Source: Bacillus altitudinis 41KF2b
GTDB lineage: Bacteria; Bacillota; Bacilli; Bacillales; Bacillaceae
Length of the DNA: 64,000 bases
Reading direction: 5' to 3'
Assembly: GCF_000691145.1 (NCBI RefSeq)
Contig: NZ_ASJC01000007.1
Span: 1 to 64,000, forward strand
Positions 62,491 through 64,000 of this stretch are shown in pieces. Under the pieces are notes generated by a model that worked only from the letters and a program-made list of their open reading frames with translations, did not search any database and was not told the origin of the DNA. A program made the position numbers and the translations under genes. The first letter of the stretch is position 1; each line of letters starts with the position of its first letter.

Positions 62491-62991
62491 TTATTTTTCC
62501 TCATCTACATCAACATCTTGCTCTTCTTCTAGCCTTTCATACGTATCTGAATGTAATTGATCCATTGTTTCTCTATTTGTTAAATCACGCATTTGCTCAG
62601 AGAACGAACGGTCAAATTCATTTGGATCTTGATTAGTTTCTTCATTTTTCTTTGCATCAATTGAATAACGAGTATAGGGTACTGCTTTCAAACGTTCATA
62701 TGGAATGTCTTTTCCTGTTTTTTCACAAATTCCATATGTTCCGTCTTCCATCCGCTTAAGCGCCGCATCAATTTCACCTTCGAGCTGATCATCGACTTGA
62801 TCCAGCGTCTGTTCGGTCATACGATCTAAATAGATGCTCCCGTGATCTGCGATATGGTTTCCAACACCATTTGAAATCTCATTCGATTCGACCAGCATGG
62901 ATTCTTCTTTCTTTTTTGATCCTTTCACATCTTCTTTTAATTGAATAAGTCTTTCATATAAATCAGCTTTTTGCTCTTTCGTTAAGCTCAC
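62491..62991 (-). CDS. yocK: DksA/TraR-like protein YocK
   Basis: 166 residues from a GTG at 62991 with AAAGGAG nine bases upstream; a TTG two codons earlier has only a four-base gap to that site. The N-terminal coiled coil (about 1-85) and the globular part DAALKRMEDGTYGICEKTGK, PYERLKAVPYTRY are those of the DksA/TraR group (YteA/YocK in Bacillus). The zinc-finger cysteines are lost except the first (GIC-EKTG, then Y/S at the other places). The tail is very acidic. Members bind in the RNA polymerase secondary channel; in B. subtilis yocK belongs to general stress genes. Role here inferred. Confidence 0.85.
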   Translation of the reverse strand: MSLTKEQKADLYERLIQLKEDVKGSKKKEESMLVESNEISNGVGNHIADHGSIYLDRMTEQTLDQVDDQLEGEIDAALKRMEDGTYGICEKTGKDIPYERLKAVPYTRYSIDAKKNEETNQDPNEFDRSFSEQMRDLTNRETMDQLHSDTYERLEEEQDVDVDEEK

Positions 62992-63044
62992 GGTCAATCA
63001 CTCCTTTCTCTTTACCTTCCCGCTCCATGCGAAATGAAAACATC

Positions 63045-63078
63045 AAAAAAGCCGCCGCCTTTGGCAGCAGCTTTCTTC
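63045..63078 (-). terminator. Terminator of yhfK
   Basis: Imperfect stem AAAGCCGCCGCC / GGCAGCAGCTTT around TTT, with TTTTTT on the minus strand. Confidence 0.65.
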
Positions 63079-63080
63079 AT

Positions 63081-63728
63081 TTAAAGATTGCGAAGTGCTT
63101 CTTCTACTGGTGTATCACCTTTGATTAAGTCAAAGGCTTTATTTTTCACATTGGATTCCGTTAAGCTTTCCACTAAGACAGTGGCTACATCTTCTCTGGA
63201 AATCTCAATGTCACGATCGTCTGGAATATGAGCCGCCGCTTCTATTTTCCCTGTCTTTTCCTCATGCAGCAGTGCTCCTGGCCGCACAATGGTGTAAGAA
63301 AGACCAGACTGTTTTAAATGTTCATCGGCTTTTCTTTTCGCTTCATAATAAATTTCCATACTGCCTTGTCCTTTTCCTTGATGAGGATCGTCGGCATTAT
63401 AAGAACTCAGCATCACAAAATGCTGAATATTTTCTTTTTTGGCTGTATCAACGAGGCGTTTTGCCCCCTCTTGATCAACAGCGATGGTTTTATCTGCACC
63501 TGTTTTTGAGCCTGAACCAGCTGCAAAGATGACAGCTTCTGCTTGCTTCACAGCATCTGTCACATCCTTTTCAAGATCACCGATGACAGGCGCTGCACCA
63601 AGTTCTTTTAGCGCATCTGCTTGTTTTTCATCTCGAATGAGAGCAAGTGGCTCATGTCCTTTTTCTTTTAAATATCGAATGACAAGTCTCCCTGTATGTC
63701 CGTTTGCTCCAGCAACCAATACTTTCAT
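63081..63728 (-). CDS. yhfK: NAD(P)-binding atypical SDR protein, YhfK-like
   Basis: 215 residues forming one Rossmann domain of the atypical short-chain dehydrogenase (SDR_a5) group. The dinucleotide motif is VAGANGHTGRLVIRYL, with RDEKQ after beta2, FAAGSGSKTG, and a SYNADDP...YYEAKRKADEHL segment in the catalytic region where the usual YxxxK is present as YYEAK. The reaction is unknown; B. subtilis YhfK (214 residues) is also uncharacterised. Cytosolic. Start ATG with AAAGGAG upstream. Single gene between terminators. Confidence 0.87.
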   Translation of the reverse strand: MKVLVAGANGHTGRLVIRYLKEKGHEPLALIRDEKQADALKELGAAPVIGDLEKDVTDAVKQAEAVIFAAGSGSKTGADKTIAVDQEGAKRLVDTAKKENIQHFVMLSSYNADDPHQGKGQGSMEIYYEAKRKADEHLKQSGLSYTIVRPGALLHEEKTGKIEAAAHIPDDRDIEISREDVATVLVESLTESNVKNKAFDLIKGDTPVEEALRNL

Positions 63729-63797
63729 TGTTCATTCTCCTTTCTGTATCTGTTTCATCTTTATCCTTTTTTGATGTGATTCAAACACACGAATAGA

Positions 63798-63831
63798 AAA
63801 AAGCCTTTCCCACTGTAATGGGAAAAGCTTA
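63798..63831 (-). terminator. Terminator of the gene entering from the right
   Basis: Stem CTTTCCCA-CTGTAA-TGGGAAAAG, with TTTTTTC on the minus strand. Confidence 0.65.
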
Positions 63832-63905
63832 AGGGATATGCGATAGATAAAAATAAGAACAAAGAATGAGAAAAGTGCATGTGATCTATGTAATCGCATC
63901 GTTGA

Positions 63906-64000
63906 TCAGCAAAGATGTTTTGTTAAAATGGCCTGCACGTCACTCAAATCTGTATCTTTAGAAAAATCGAGTTCAAATACTTTTGAGCTTGTAACAAGCA
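63906..64000 (-). CDS. C-terminus of an unidentified protein (partial)
   Basis: The minus strand is open from the window edge to a TGA at 63908-63906 and reads LVTSSKVFELDFSKDTDLSD, VQAILTKHLC. The other two minus frames stop early, and a terminator follows 75 bases downstream, which supports it being the real 3' end of a gene. About 30 residues are too few to name a family. Confidence 0.5.
   Translation of the reverse strand, partial: LVTSSKVFELDFSKDTDLSDVQAILTKHLC

Noticed and set aside
1..64000. CRISPR arrays, tRNA or rRNA genes, prophage or a novel defence system
   Set aside because: No regularly spaced repeats, tRNA-like TTCGA arms with cloverleaf, phage structural genes or defence-gene clusters were recognised. 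The content is mostly core metabolism.

Overview
The window is a chromosomal segment of a low-GC Gram-positive rod of the Bacillus pumilus / safensis / altitudinis group. Evidence for this is the 228-residue GH11 xylanase of the B. pumilus type, the xylAB-xylR and xynPB loci, the nasABCDE and gltAB-gltC clusters, the yob/yoc gene order around recQ (yocA, yozB, yocC, yocH, recQ, a 6S RNA and yocK), GGAGG-type ribosome sites and typical sigma-A promoters. No tRNA, rRNA, CRISPR array or prophage was seen.

Layout. 1-6 kb: the 3' end of a collagen-like (BclA-type) surface protein gene, a Vat/CatB-type acetyltransferase, a MATE exporter, the D,D-carboxypeptidase dacC, a secreted pectinesterase with a perfect cre, and a DUF421 membrane protein. 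6-21.7 kb: nitrogen assimilation, comprising nitrate/nitrite reductase genes nasBCDE facing the nitrate transporter nasA across one TnrA box, then glutamate synthase gltAB with its divergent activator gltC. 21.8-27.9 kb: a heterodimeric ABC exporter (yfiBC-like), a divergent MerR-regulator/acetyltransferase pair, a decayed IS1182-type transposase and a second acetyltransferase. 28-31.3 kb: the proline operon proC-proB-proA, whose proC appears to start at ATT. 31.7-35 kb: a CYP109-like P450 and a yoaE-type molybdopterin oxidoreductase. 35-43.7 kb: xylan and xylose use (xynA, xylAB, xylR, xynPB) with xylO and cre sites, ending with a candidate small RNA.

43.7-51.8 kb: csaA, an M50-like membrane protein with an altered active site, yndGHJ, a metallo-hydrolase/TetR operon with two tandem operators, the yobVU pair, an unknown membrane protein and a zinc-sensor-type ArsR regulator. 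52-64 kb: a PuuP-like amine importer, the yocA lytic transglycosylase-like gene, the methylcitrate-cycle genes mmgDEF, yozB (ctaM), yocC, yocH, recQ, the 6S-2 RNA, the DksA-like yocK, yhfK and the 3' end of one more gene.

How the parts work together. NasA imports nitrate, NasBC reduces it to nitrite, NasDE reduces nitrite to ammonium, and GltAB with glutamine synthetase (encoded elsewhere) turns it into glutamate, the precursor used by ProBAC for proline. XynA cuts xylan outside the cell, XynP imports xylo-oligosaccharides, XynB releases xylose and XylA/XylB pass it to the pentose phosphate pathway under XylR and CcpA. Most of the segment is conserved Bacillus core. The least explained items are the sRNA candidate near 43.6 kb, the HQLGH membrane protein near 44.3 kb, the ATT start of proC and the IS1182 scar near 27 kb.
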